Shown in pieces: positions 19,088 to 28,907 of a DNA stretch of 64,000 nucleotides (position 1 is its first letter; every line of letters begins with the position of its first letter). This DNA comes from Saccharomyces paradoxus (taxonomy: Eukaryota > Ascomycota > Saccharomycetes > Saccharomycetales > Saccharomycetaceae), in contig NC_047493.1 of assembly GCF_002079055.1 (NCBI RefSeq), forward strand, positions 558,001 through 622,000, read 5' to 3'. Position numbers and translations under genes: made by a program. Under the pieces are notes generated by a model that was not told the origin of the DNA, made no database searches, and was given only the letters and a program-made list of their open reading frames with translations.

Positions 19088-20824
19088 ACGATGAACCACG
19101 TGACCCGTTCCCATTAAACATTATAATTATTTATGCCAAACTAATATACATATGTTTAGCAAAAAAAGGCCAAGAAACTAGTAAATAGACAAGCAAATTA
19201 TTTTTTTGGCGCTTGTCCTCCTCATTGGATAAGTAACTATTTATTTTACTTCACAAAAGAAAGATTATATACGTAGCTTTAGGAAATGAAAGACACCTTT
19301 ACGTAAAATGTGATTCAATCTCATTTAGCCCCTTCTCTGTCCCTGTCCCTGTCCCCATCTTCCCTTCCCATACGTATTCGTAAAATGCTTAATGCTAGAA
19401 GTAGTTTCGGAACATCTTCTTACGTAGAGAATGCGTTTTTTTTTTTTCACCTGCAGCTTAAGCCAAACTAAAAACTGAAATCCGGATAAACTATTAATGA
19501 AGGATCGGAAAGTTCATACGACAGTTTAATGGGAATGAAACGGTATTGCGAAGTGACGTCAAGAACCGACTTTTAAGCTACTTAAAAAGTCAAGAAAGCC
19601 GAACTTTACATGTTCCCGGAAGATAAAGGAAAACGAAAAAGGAAATTGGTTGTCATGTCCGCTATATTTACCTCGTTTGTTTTTTATTTTGGCTTAATCT
19701 AATGCATGTATATCGGAAGTTGCAACACATCCAGCCCAGTTGAGTCGCGCTTCCTTAGTCATCGTCAAAAAAAACCGGATACTATCTTTTCCATTATGAC
19801 GTCCGTTTAGGTCAATAGGCTTTTTTTTTTCTCGCCCGTGCCTCTCCGTATTCGATGAATGTACAGATTACCTTCTGAGCGGGCGGGCCACCTGAAGCGG
19901 GTGACGAAATAGTAGAAAAGAAACGGGGAAGTAAAATCTATGCTGTTCTGGCCCGCAGCGGATGGACGTCATTAAAAGCGCTTCTTTTCTGTCGTGAGGG
20001 TCTTTCGGTGCGGTAGTGTGGCTGCGTAAACAAGTCGCTTTTCATACCCCTCCCGCGGAGCCCAGCTCGGAGGGCATGAGCACATCCTCTGCTAAGTGGT
20101 TCCGTAATACTCCGTAACGTCCCGCTCACCATTTTGCATGTGGCCTCATGTACGGCGGTCTCTATTCGGCCCTTCGGCCCGTTCCGGTTTTTGTACCCCT
20201 TACCTGCCCTGTTTCTAGAAGACGTCTCCTCTCCGATGGCGTGGTACGGGGAGCACTGGGGAAAGTTGCACATGGAAGTATTTGGAAGACAAGGTTTACG
20301 AAAAGAAAAGCCGAGCGTAATATTGGGACAATACCTGGTTCTCAGCCTTTTCAGCGCGGGTGTCAAACAGCTTGCAACAGGTAAAAAAAGTTAGAAGAAG
20401 AGTTAGGTGAAGGGAACGATGATGCTGCGTGAGAGCAAAAATACAGCTGCATATTACAATAAAAGGAAGGATAATTAAGGGGACTATGAGATTAGGGACA
20501 ACTTAATTCTGGAAAAATCGGACCTTAGTTGCATCTACTAATACTTTTCCCCAAAGAATGATACTGCAAGCATAATATATATATGTATGTGACAACTGTT
20601 CTTAACACAGAAATTCTTCCCCTTAGTCATTATCATTCTTACTTTTACATAACTCATTACTAACAATAACTATTAATAATAAGAAGTAAGAAGGAAAAGC
20701 ATACAACAAAGGCAGCAAACCTGAGTCTCATCCCTCCAAAGCAAATCTCGCCCGTATACACAACCTTTCTGAAGATTTAGATAGATACATCATCATCAGC
20801 ATATAGCAAAACTTGAGAAAAAAA
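19088..20824. other. SCM4-FMP48 long spacer with GC-rich block
   Basis: A 1.7-kb spacer, long for this genome. It contains a short repeat of CTGTCC at about 19335-19356, poly-T at 19436-19448, and a GC-rich block at about 19860-20260 unlike its surroundings. That block has a palindromic CCGCGG core (20053-20058), one base short of a Pdr1/Pdr3 site, and two TCCGTAA copies exactly 10 bases apart (20101 and 20111). Such CCG triplets are typical of zinc-cluster regulators. Open frames here (for example 19938-20366, minus) correspond in position to dubious S. cerevisiae ORFs and show no protein features. The last 100 bases form the FMP48 leader. Confidence 0.45.
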
Positions 20825-21934
20825 ATGTATACAAAACTAAGATCTATACAATCAGGAACGTTTAGCACAGTTTATAAAGCATGGAGTACAAAGCATAACC
20901 GCTATGTCGCTTTAAAGATCACTCCTAAATACAAAACTTCAGAAGCCAACATGAAGAACGAGTATGATGTCATGAAGGTGTTGAGTTCTTGCAACCCCCA
21001 CCCCAATATCTGTTCAATGCTCGATTTTTACACTGATGATTTGTACTACATCATGGTGTTAGAGTACTGCGAGTGCGGTGACCTTTATGACTTTCTAGAT
21101 ATTGCTAAAAGTCAAGGTAGCCCATCGTCTCCATCTCTCATTCAAATTGATATGCAAAAGATAATAAAACAGTTGTGTTCAGCAATCAGCTTCGCTCACA
21201 GCTTGGGCATTGCCCATCGTGATATCAAACCAGAAAATGTTCTGCTAACGATCAACGGTGACATCAAGTTAGCTGACTGGGGCCATGCTATCCAATCCCC
21301 TAAGTCCAACGACTTCCAAATCGGTACTGATAATTACAGAGCACCAGAAACTTTCTCGGGCCGCGTCAGCAACTCTTGCCTTCAGAAGAAGTCGGATCGG
21401 TCATCGGCTCCATTGTATAACACATATCAAGCTGACTACTGGTCACTTGGTGCCACCATATTTTACCTGATGTTCGGGGATTGCCTTTTCAGAGTTTCCA
21501 AATCAAAGAAGGTTCAGCATCTAAAAAATTTTGATGAGTTCGAGGAGGATCCATTTGCATTCATTTACAGGAAATACGTGGTGCCAAGGCTCGCCTGTGG
21601 CTGCAATGATGAAGAAGACCTACACGTAAGCCTACAGCATACAAGGCAGTACGTTTGGCAAGATCTGCCTGACATTTATGATGTTTTCCATTTATGCAAG
21701 ATTATGGTTGACACCTTATTAAGAGTATCTAATGCTAAAGAGAGATCAATGGAGAATTTCATTAACAAAGTTGATTCTGCATGGAACAAAGACACTTCTA
21801 TGGACAGCTGCTTTTCTTACCAAAGTAAGATTGATCTATTTTGGGAACAGTGGTCTGTAAACACGGAGACAATACCGGCAAACTTCCAATTGAAAAATTT
21901 TGAGAAACCTTGCCTAGTCCAAGATAGCAAATAA
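20825..21934 (+). CDS. FMP48: Fmp48, putative mitochondrial protein kinase
   Basis: A 369-residue Ser/Thr kinase found in mitochondria in S. cerevisiae; substrates are poorly known and overexpression is reported to hamper respiratory growth. The glycine-rich loop is QSGTFSTVY (residues 9-17), the catalytic lysine K31, the catalytic loop HRDIKPEN (131-138), and the metal-binding motif reads DWG (151-153) rather than DFG. APE follows normally. An insertion-rich region of about 60 residues follows APE. The frame continues upstream to a TTG, but ATG 20825 gives the S. cerevisiae length and start. Confidence 0.94.
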   Translation: MYTKLRSIQSGTFSTVYKAWSTKHNRYVALKITPKYKTSEANMKNEYDVMKVLSSCNPHPNICSMLDFYTDDLYYIMVLEYCECGDLYDFLDIAKSQGSPSSPSLIQIDMQKIIKQLCSAISFAHSLGIAHRDIKPENVLLTINGDIKLADWGHAIQSPKSNDFQIGTDNYRAPETFSGRVSNSCLQKKSDRSSAPLYNTYQADYWSLGATIFYLMFGDCLFRVSKSKKVQHLKNFDEFEEDPFAFIYRKYVVPRLACGCNDEEDLHVSLQHTRQYVWQDLPDIYDVFHLCKIMVDTLLRVSNAKERSMENFINKVDSAWNKDTSMDSCFSYQSKIDLFWEQWSVNTETIPANFQLKNFEKPCLVQDSK

Positions 21935-22214
21935 AAAGTTAAAAATGCTTCAGACGTTCGCATAATTTACTTTGATCTAACTTTTCATCCCCTGCATTTC
22001 AGATTTTTAATTGGAACTTTTCAGCATAATTTCAGATTACATACCACCCAACCGATATATAACAATTCTACATATTCATTCTTCTAAAAAAGTATCCTTT
22101 ATGATTAATTCACTCTTTGTTGTAGCCTTTTTGTTTCTATTCAGATCAGATAGTTTATGATGTATTTATTATTTACAAAATAAAGATGCTATATAATTGT
22201 TGAATTATATTGTA

Positions 22215-23066
22215 TTAACATGCAAAGGCACCTCCAGTGGCAATTTTCTTCTCGTAATGGATTAATTCAACGTCTTCAATGGTATGAACCAGAATTTTAG
22301 AATTTTCTTCATTAAATTCAAATATAAACGTTCCTCTAATCAACCTTGACAAGCTTTTCTTTTTATTCCCTTTACTATCGCCATCAGTTTTCTTGTTTTC
22401 ATCTACTTTAGAATCTTCACTTGTGCTGAAACTTTTTCCTACTGACTTTTCCGCTGCATTCTCAATGTATTCAGAAATCACACCTTGGTTCAAATGATTG
22501 GCCGTAGGGTGTAAAATGTAGTCTATGACCGGTACCGATCTCATTGACAATGCACTATTTTCTCCATTCCCTCGTTTCTTCTCCTTTAATCTGTCATTAA
22601 TCTCTAATTTGGAAATTTTGCAATGATCCTCTGGTACGCAACTTTGCCATTTGATTACCAGTTTATCATTACAAGTTATAGTATTATAATTTTGAGAAGT
22701 ACTTTTGGTTTCTCTGTCAAGTGATGTCGAAGTTAAGGTCTTTACTGAACTTATATGCAAGCGACATTCTTCGCCCAATATGAACTTTCGTACTATCATT
22801 CGCATTGCATTCAAAGAAGCCTTGTATTTTGATTTCCCATGCAACACTGGAATATATGGATGCGAAGTTGGAAATAGCCTAAAAATGATATTATCCGCCA
22901 ACACAGACTCTTCGAACATTTTTTGTAGCAAATTCGGAACACCTTTGTCGACTAAATAATCAGTTATTTGCCCCAAATTGGCGACATTTTGAGAGTTCGA
23001 ATACCATCGAGGAAATATTCCCTTGAGAGATATTATACCGAATCTGGAAACACACTTTGAAAACAT
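22215..23066 (-). CDS. MCO32: Mco32, mitochondrial protein of unknown function
   Basis: A 283-residue protein equivalent to YGR053C, detected in mitochondria as a protein of about 32 kDa. The first 25 residues are basic and hydrophobic with no acidic residue before the asparagine/glutamine stretch, fitting a cleavable presequence. The middle is hydrophilic and lysine-rich. The C-terminal 50 residues form a hydrophobic alternating pattern suggestive of a beta-sheet domain. No catalytic motif is visible. Converges on FMP48 with 280 bases between them. Confidence 0.85.
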   Translation of the reverse strand: MFSKCVSRFGIISLKGIFPRWYSNSQNVANLGQITDYLVDKGVPNLLQKMFEESVLADNIIFRLFPTSHPYIPVLHGKSKYKASLNAMRMIVRKFILGEECRLHISSVKTLTSTSLDRETKSTSQNYNTITCNDKLVIKWQSCVPEDHCKISKLEINDRLKEKKRGNGENSALSMRSVPVIDYILHPTANHLNQGVISEYIENAAEKSVGKSFSTSEDSKVDENKKTDGDSKGNKKKSLSRLIRGTFIFEFNEENSKILVHTIEDVELIHYEKKIATGGAFAC

Positions 23067-23937
23067 AAGTCCTGCCCGCCTATTATTGGGAATGTAAACT
23101 GCCTATTTTTTCTTCGCCGTGATGTATTGTCTTACATAGAAGATTCCAACTTGTGGACTTTGCCTGTCATCCCTCTTTACAGGCCTTTTAAGGGCGCTTT
23201 CTATATTGCATGTTCTTCATTTTTTTTTCGTAACCGTAACTACGCGCCTTCTTAACGTAAGGCGCTCGACTCATCATAAGGTATATATAATAATGCCTTT
23301 TAGTGTACGAAAAATATATCTCATCAAATCTCTTTATTCTGCTGAACACTTACTCCTTCAACATTTGACCGTAAGAAACTCAGAAACTGCATTTTGTGCT
23401 CTCCTTTTTACTTCTTTTCTGTAGTGCTTGTATAAAAAGAATTCCAAAAAAAGATTCCAATAGGTTTCCAAAACTCAGTTCTGCCTGTTAACCCCTGAAA
23501 GATAAACAAGTATCATCTATCATTGGAGCATTAAAATGCTTCTTGAGATTCTTTATTTTGTAAGGTGAGCAAAATTTATGAAAAAAATTTGCCGCTGTCA
23601 CATTTTACGGATTTATTACCCGACCACAGAAAATTCCTCGACACTTTCTTTTTCTTCCTTTTTTTTCACTTCTACTTTCTTCATGTCCATCAATGAAATT
23701 TCAGTTTCATAGCGATTTATTTCCAGTGTATGTTATTCAGTGATAGTTCCCTTTTCTCGCTGTATATATTACAACTAGACATAGCGAGGAAATTTTACGG
23801 TAGAAACAATCTATAGATTACCGAATTTTAACCTTGTTTAGTGTTGATTGAGACGTGTTGTGTTTAAACTATCCATTGCATCTCGATAAAAAAATAGCAC
23901 TACAATAGACAATCAGGTTCAACAACAGTTAAGAAAT
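23067..23937. promoter_or_regulatory. MCO32-YGR054W divergent promoter with Reb1 site
   Basis: An 871-base divergent promoter. A Reb1 consensus (TTACCCG preceded by A) lies at 23616-23622, about 320 bases before the eIF2A gene. A T-rich stretch at 23641-23675 is also typical of promoters. No gene or RNA recognised. Confidence 0.5.
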
Positions 23938-25866
23938 ATGTCATCTCAGTTTTTCCTAAAAACATCTCAAGATATAGAGCTCTTCCAAAGCTACCCTACT
24001 TTTGAACAATCCAACACAAACGCCAAGGATTTCCCTGTCATTTCTTCGGTTTTATCGCCATGTGGCAGATTTTTGGCTTTATCTACGAAGGAGAACGTTA
24101 AAGTCTTCACAGGTCCATGCTTAGATAATGTTCTATTAACAATGAAGTTGGCTGATGTGTATGATCTGCATTTCTCTCCCGCAGGTAACTATTTGAGCAC
24201 TTGGGAGAGGGCGTCTATACAGGACCCAAATCACAAGAACGTTAAAGTTTGGTACTTGAATAAACCATTCAAGAAAGACTGTGTTTCGGAAGAAATAGTC
24301 CCTGCTTATGAATACCAAGCCAAATCACAAAGCGGTTGGTTTTTACAATTTTCCAAATTAGACAATTACGCACTAAGGCTTTTCAAACACGACTTGAAGA
24401 TTGTTAAATTGAGCTCCGCCAATGCCGAAAATTTCGACTTCCAATCGCCATTTGCTGTCTTGTCTGATAGTGAAACATCCCAACATTTCACCACTTATCT
24501 AATCTCTCCAGCAGAACATCCAACAATTTGTACTTTCACACCAGAAAAGGGTGGTAAGCCGGCCCAATTAACCATATGGGCCCTCTCTGAAGGTGAAATT
24601 ACCAAGAAGATTGCCTCCAAAACTTTCTTTAAAGCCGATTCCTGCCAGCTGAAGTGGAATCCGTTAGGCAATGCTATTTTATGTTTAGCTATTACTGATT
24701 TTGATTCCTCAAATAAATCATATTATGGTGAAAACACACTATACTTACTCTCTTTTCAAGGTGTGAACGGCACTTTAGGTGGTAACTCCGTACGTGTTTC
24801 TTTAACCACTGGCCCTGTCCACGATTTTACTTGGTCGCCAACTTCAAGGCAATTCGGTGTCATTGCTGGTTATATGCCAGCAACCATTTCCTTTTTTGAT
24901 TTGAGAGGTAATGTCGTCCACTCCTTACCTCAACAAGCCAAAAACACTATGCTTTTCTCTCCTTCTGGTCATTATATCCTTATCGCCGGGTTTGGTAATT
25001 TGCAGGGCTCCGTGGAAATCCTGGATCGTCTTGACAAGTTCAAATGTGTGAGTAAGTTTGACGCTACCAACACTTCTGTTTGCAAATGGTCGCCGGGCGG
25101 AGAATTTATCATGACAGCTACCACTTCACCAAGATTGAGAGTGGATAACGGTGTCAAAATATGGCATGTATCGGGCTCTTTAGTATTTGTTAAAGAGTTT
25201 AAGGAGCTTTTGAAAGTGGACTGGAGGTCACCATGTAATTATAAAACTTTGGAAAACAAAGATGAAGATTTTTTCGAGGACCATGTCATTAACAATTGGG
25301 AACCGCTATCTGATTCGAACACATCTTCACTTGATCCTAAAATATCCAGTAAATCTGAATTGCAAATACATTCTAGTGTTCAAGAGTACATAAGCCAACA
25401 CCCAAGCAGAGAAGCAAGCTCCAACGGAAACGGATCTAAAGCCAAAACTGGAGGCGCTTATAAACCGCCCCACGCAAGAAGAACGGGCGGTGGACGTATT
25501 GTTCCAGGGGTTCCTCCTGGTGCAGGCAAAAAGACCGTTCCAGGGCTAGTCCCAGGCATGACTGCCAACAAGGATGCCAACACTAAGAACAGAAGAAGAA
25601 GAGCCAATAAGAAGTCAAGCGAAACATCACCTGATTCTACTCCAGCGCCATCTGCTCCTGTCACTACAAATGCCCCAACACCCAATAAGGAAACCTCTCC
25701 AGAGGAGAAGAAAATAAGATCATTATTGAAGAAATTGAGGGCTATCGAAACCTTGAAAGAAAGACAAGCCGTCGGTGACAAATTAGAAGATACGCAAATT
25801 TTAAAAATCCAAACTGAAGAGAAAGTTTTAAAAGATTTGGAAAAGTTGGGTTGGAAGGATGAATAA
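23938..25866 (+). CDS. eIF2A-like translation initiation factor
   Basis: A 642-residue protein equivalent to YGR054W, the yeast eIF2A. It binds ribosomes and has been linked to GTP-independent delivery of initiator tRNA and to repression of certain IRES messages; its role in normal growth is minor. Residues 1 to about 430 form a WD-like beta-propeller, with repeated LSPCGRFLA- and FSPSGHYIL-type blades. Then comes a disordered basic segment with KPPHARRTGGG and repeated PG motifs (PGVPPGAG, PGLVPGM), and finally a charged helical C-terminus (about 580-642) ending near a tryptophan. Length equals that of S. cerevisiae. Confidence 0.95.
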   Translation: MSSQFFLKTSQDIELFQSYPTFEQSNTNAKDFPVISSVLSPCGRFLALSTKENVKVFTGPCLDNVLLTMKLADVYDLHFSPAGNYLSTWERASIQDPNHKNVKVWYLNKPFKKDCVSEEIVPAYEYQAKSQSGWFLQFSKLDNYALRLFKHDLKIVKLSSANAENFDFQSPFAVLSDSETSQHFTTYLISPAEHPTICTFTPEKGGKPAQLTIWALSEGEITKKIASKTFFKADSCQLKWNPLGNAILCLAITDFDSSNKSYYGENTLYLLSFQGVNGTLGGNSVRVSLTTGPVHDFTWSPTSRQFGVIAGYMPATISFFDLRGNVVHSLPQQAKNTMLFSPSGHYILIAGFGNLQGSVEILDRLDKFKCVSKFDATNTSVCKWSPGGEFIMTATTSPRLRVDNGVKIWHVSGSLVFVKEFKELLKVDWRSPCNYKTLENKDEDFFEDHVINNWEPLSDSNTSSLDPKISSKSELQIHSSVQEYISQHPSREASSNGNGSKAKTGGAYKPPHARRTGGGRIVPGVPPGAGKKTVPGLVPGMTANKDANTKNRRRRANKKSSETSPDSTPAPSAPVTTNAPTPNKETSPEEKKIRSLLKKLRAIETLKERQAVGDKLEDTQILKIQTEEKVLKDLEKLGWKDE

Positions 25867-26663
25867 ACTAAAAGAAACTGATGTATTCGTACAAACTGTG
25901 TAAATATTAACAACGTCAAGTTATATTGCTCTGAATTGTTTTTACTGTCTCCCAGGAGAATTACCGCTACCCCCCATCTTTTTTTCCCCTGTTTATTGTA
26001 CTTCTCCACATTTATTTTTAACATCAAATAGTTATCGATACATACATAATTAGTGAGCATTTTCCTTATTTTCACATCTCTTGGCAGACGTCAACCAGCC
26101 GCATACAATGTTTGCCCGTACCGCCACGTTACTGCAGTAGTGAATGTGGAGTGTCACTTAAGACCGTAATAAAAGTCTGCTACATCCGCCACCACAGTTT
26201 TTTTGCGTCGCTGTCGCCGCCTTCTTACAGAAAAAGAAAAAAAAAAGAAACGGCGCCGTGCCAGGGTTTTGTATCACAGATCGGCCCCGCAGCCAGAGGA
26301 TGGCACGGCGCCAATATTGAAAACTTAAACTGTGGAATTGCCGTTCACCACACGAGTGGCATCCAATAAAGAAAACTGCCACAGTTAACTCAAGCATTTC
26401 TACTTTCGCAGTTAATGCGCACAGTAGTAACACATAACACAGTCTTGCATTCGAAGTGTGTTTCCTCCCTACTTAGCGGGAAATTCCTTGAGTCAGCCCG
26501 TTATTTTCATATAGCGATGAAAGGTTAAAATATATATCTATATATATAAGAAGAGTTTAATACAGACTTTCTCCTGTTCATTACAACCTAATTTTACACT
26601 AGGCTTCCACTTTCTGAAGAGAGAAAATAAGGATAAAGGAAAAGGAAACGAAAAGACGCAGCA
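25867..26663. promoter_or_regulatory. MUP1 promoter with three Met31/32 sites
   Basis: A 797-base spacer between the eIF2A gene and MUP1. The Met31/Met32 core AAACTGTGG occurs at 26192-26200 (minus strand) and 26327-26335 (plus); AACTGTGG recurs at 26379-26386 (minus). They lie 280-470 bases before MUP1. MUP1 is a known Met4-regulon gene induced when methionine is short, so the sites match. A TATATATA stretch near 26532-26546 may be the TATA region. The minus-strand open frame at 26158-26433 runs through these sites and is not a gene. Confidence 0.7.
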
Positions 26664-28388
26664 ATGTCGGAAGGAAGAACATTTCTCTCACAGTTGAACG
26701 TCTTCAACAAGGAAAACTACCAGTTTCCCTCTTCTACAACTAAAAAGGAAGTGAGTAACTCAACGGTAGACGCTGACAATGATGCCTCTGATTTTGAGGC
26801 AGGCCAGCAGTTTGCTACAGAGTTGGACCAAGGTGAAAAGCAATTAGGTATTTTATCATGTATCGGGCTTATCTGTAATAGAATGCTTGGTACAGGTGTT
26901 TTCGCCGTCTCCTCGACAATTTACACACTATGTGGGTCTGTTGGGCTTGCATTAATTATGTGGGCTGTCGGTGCCATCATTGCCATTTCTGGGTTATATG
27001 TATATATGGAATTCGGAACAGCTATACCGAAAAATGGTGGTGAAAAAAACTATCTAGAGGCCATTTTCAGGAAACCTAAATTCTTCATTACTTGTATGTA
27101 TGCTGCATACATCTTCTTCCTAGGCTGGGCCGCTGGTAATTCCATCAATACGGCTATTATGTTTTTAACCGCAGCTGATACTGAGGTGACTAAATGGAAT
27201 CAAAGAGGTATTGGTGTGGCTGTCGTGTTCTTCGCATTTCTAATCAATTCTCTAAATGTTAAGATTGGCCTATACCTGCAAAATATTTTGGGTATTTTCA
27301 AAGTTGGTATTGTCATTTTCATCTCTATTACCGGTTGGGTTGCACTTGGTGGTGGTCTCAAAGATGGTTATCAATCTCACAACTTTCGTAATGCTTTTGA
27401 AGGTACCGAAACCGCCACTGCTTACGGTATTGTTAACGCCTTATATAGTGTTATTTGGTCATTTGTTGGTTACTCCAATGTTAACTATGCACTTGGTGAA
27501 GTTAAGAACCCTGTGAGAACTTTGAAGATTGCTGGTCCTACATCGATGGTTTTCTTGGCGATAGTTTACATTTTTGTAAATATTGCTTACTTCGCTGTGG
27601 TGCCAAAGGATAAGCTGATTTCTTCAAAATTGATTTTAGCTGCAGACTTCTTTGATATTGTGTTCGGTGGTCAAGCCAAGAGAGCAGCAGCCGCATTGGT
27701 TGGGCTAAGTGCTTTAGGAAATGTTCTTTCTGTCATTTTTTCTCAAGGTAGAATCATTCAACAGTTGGGGCGTGAAGGTGTGTTGCCCTTTTCTAACTTC
27801 TTTGCCTCTTCTAAACCATTCAACTCCCCAATGGTTGGTTTATTTCAACATTTTATTGTCTGTACAGTGACCATTTTAGCCCCACCTCCAGGTGATGCAT
27901 ATTTGTTGGTTCAAAACTTGATTTCCTATCCAATGAACATCATCAATTTTGCGATCAGCGCTGGTTTGCTTTGGATATACTGGCAACGTAGACAAGGTAA
28001 AATTGAATGGAACCCACCAATTAAGGCCGGTGTTTTCGTTACAGGATTTTTCACATTATCCAACCTATACCTGATTATTGCTCCTTACGTTCCACCTTCA
28101 GACGGCGAGTCAGTGTATTCAAGCATGCCATACTGGATCCACTGTGTGATTGCCTGGGGTATTTTCTCCATTGGTGGTATCTACTACCTTGTTTGGGCCC
28201 AATTATTGCCAAAATGGGGCCACTACAAATTGGTTTCCAAGGATGTGCTTGGTGAAGATGGATTCTGGAGGGTCAAAATTGCCAAAGTTTATGATAATAC
28301 TATTGGCGATGTCGATACGCAAGAAGATGGTGTTGTTGAAACGAATATAATAGAACATTACAAAAGTGAACAAGAAAAATCACTGTAG
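26664..28388 (+). CDS. MUP1: Mup1, high-affinity methionine permease
   Basis: A 574-residue plasma membrane methionine and cysteine transporter of the APC superfamily (LAT-like branch). About 12 transmembrane helices run from residue 65 to 520. The first carries the GTGVF motif (in NRMLGTGVFAVS) typical of the substrate-binding unwound helix. The cytosolic N-terminus is lysine-rich, the region where Art1-Rsp5 ubiquitinates Mup1 when methionine is abundant. Same length as S. cerevisiae Mup1, with scattered conservative differences (for example in the last transmembrane helices). Confidence 0.97.
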   Translation: MSEGRTFLSQLNVFNKENYQFPSSTTKKEVSNSTVDADNDASDFEAGQQFATELDQGEKQLGILSCIGLICNRMLGTGVFAVSSTIYTLCGSVGLALIMWAVGAIIAISGLYVYMEFGTAIPKNGGEKNYLEAIFRKPKFFITCMYAAYIFFLGWAAGNSINTAIMFLTAADTEVTKWNQRGIGVAVVFFAFLINSLNVKIGLYLQNILGIFKVGIVIFISITGWVALGGGLKDGYQSHNFRNAFEGTETATAYGIVNALYSVIWSFVGYSNVNYALGEVKNPVRTLKIAGPTSMVFLAIVYIFVNIAYFAVVPKDKLISSKLILAADFFDIVFGGQAKRAAAALVGLSALGNVLSVIFSQGRIIQQLGREGVLPFSNFFASSKPFNSPMVGLFQHFIVCTVTILAPPPGDAYLLVQNLISYPMNIINFAISAGLLWIYWQRRQGKIEWNPPIKAGVFVTGFFTLSNLYLIIAPYVPPSDGESVYSSMPYWIHCVIAWGIFSIGGIYYLVWAQLLPKWGHYKLVSKDVLGEDGFWRVKIAKVYDNTIGDVDTQEDGVVETNIIEHYKSEQEKSL

Positions 28389-28907
28389 TCAAACGTGATA
28401 CACTTACCATCTCATCCGATTCTTATAAATACACACGTGAACATTCTTATAATTGCATTTTTTTATACAAAGTATATAGATAAAGAACCTCATAATAGTT
28501 CCTGCCGTTTTTAATAGTCTAAAAGACGCTATTCTGTTCTACATTTTTTCAATTTACATCTACTATGCGCGAAAATAAAATGGGATGCCAAGAAAATGCA
28601 ATATCACAAATCGCTGATGAAATAAATCCAAACTGCGATTAAGTAGAAGTATCAGCAATGCTAAAAACAGATAAGCGCTCTATAAAACGATGTGTTTAAC
28701 GTTTTATAGAGTGCTTTTATTGTTCCCTTACCCTCTTTCCGTCTAGAGTGATTATTTTCTCGGGAAAAGCTTTTTTTTATCAATCAAAGGCCCAATTGAG
28801 TTACAACTGAAATTAAGCTGAGTTGGCGGAACAGTGTGGTAATAGCGAAGGGAAAATCTGTAAGTGCCCTAGCTACAAAACAGAGATAAAAAAATTACAT
28901 TTCAAGC
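28389..28907. other. MUP1-RSC1 intergenic region
   Basis: A 519-base tandem spacer. It holds the MUP1 3' end, a strong hairpin at 28673-28716 listed separately, and the short RSC1 promoter with a T run at 28770-28777. Confidence 0.5.
28673..28716. repeat. Inverted repeat: 17-bp stem, 10-base loop
   Basis: The arms at 28673-28689 and 28700-28716 are complementary at 16 of 17 positions, and the exception would be a G-U pair in plus-strand RNA. The loop is 28690-28699. It lies 284 bases after the MUP1 stop and 191 bases before RSC1, and is much stronger than other inverted repeats I noticed in the window. Function unknown. Confidence 0.8.

Noticed and set aside
19938-20366. 142-codon minus-strand frame upstream of FMP48
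   Set aside because: Explained by the GC-rich composition, which lowers stop-codon frequency; overlapped by plus-strand frames; no protein features.
25458-26075. 205-codon frame antisense to the end of the eIF2A gene
   Set aside because: Mostly the mirror of a proline/alanine-rich coding segment; no homology recognised.
26158-26433. 91-codon minus-strand frame before MUP1
   Set aside because: Runs through all three Met31/32 sites; promoter DNA.
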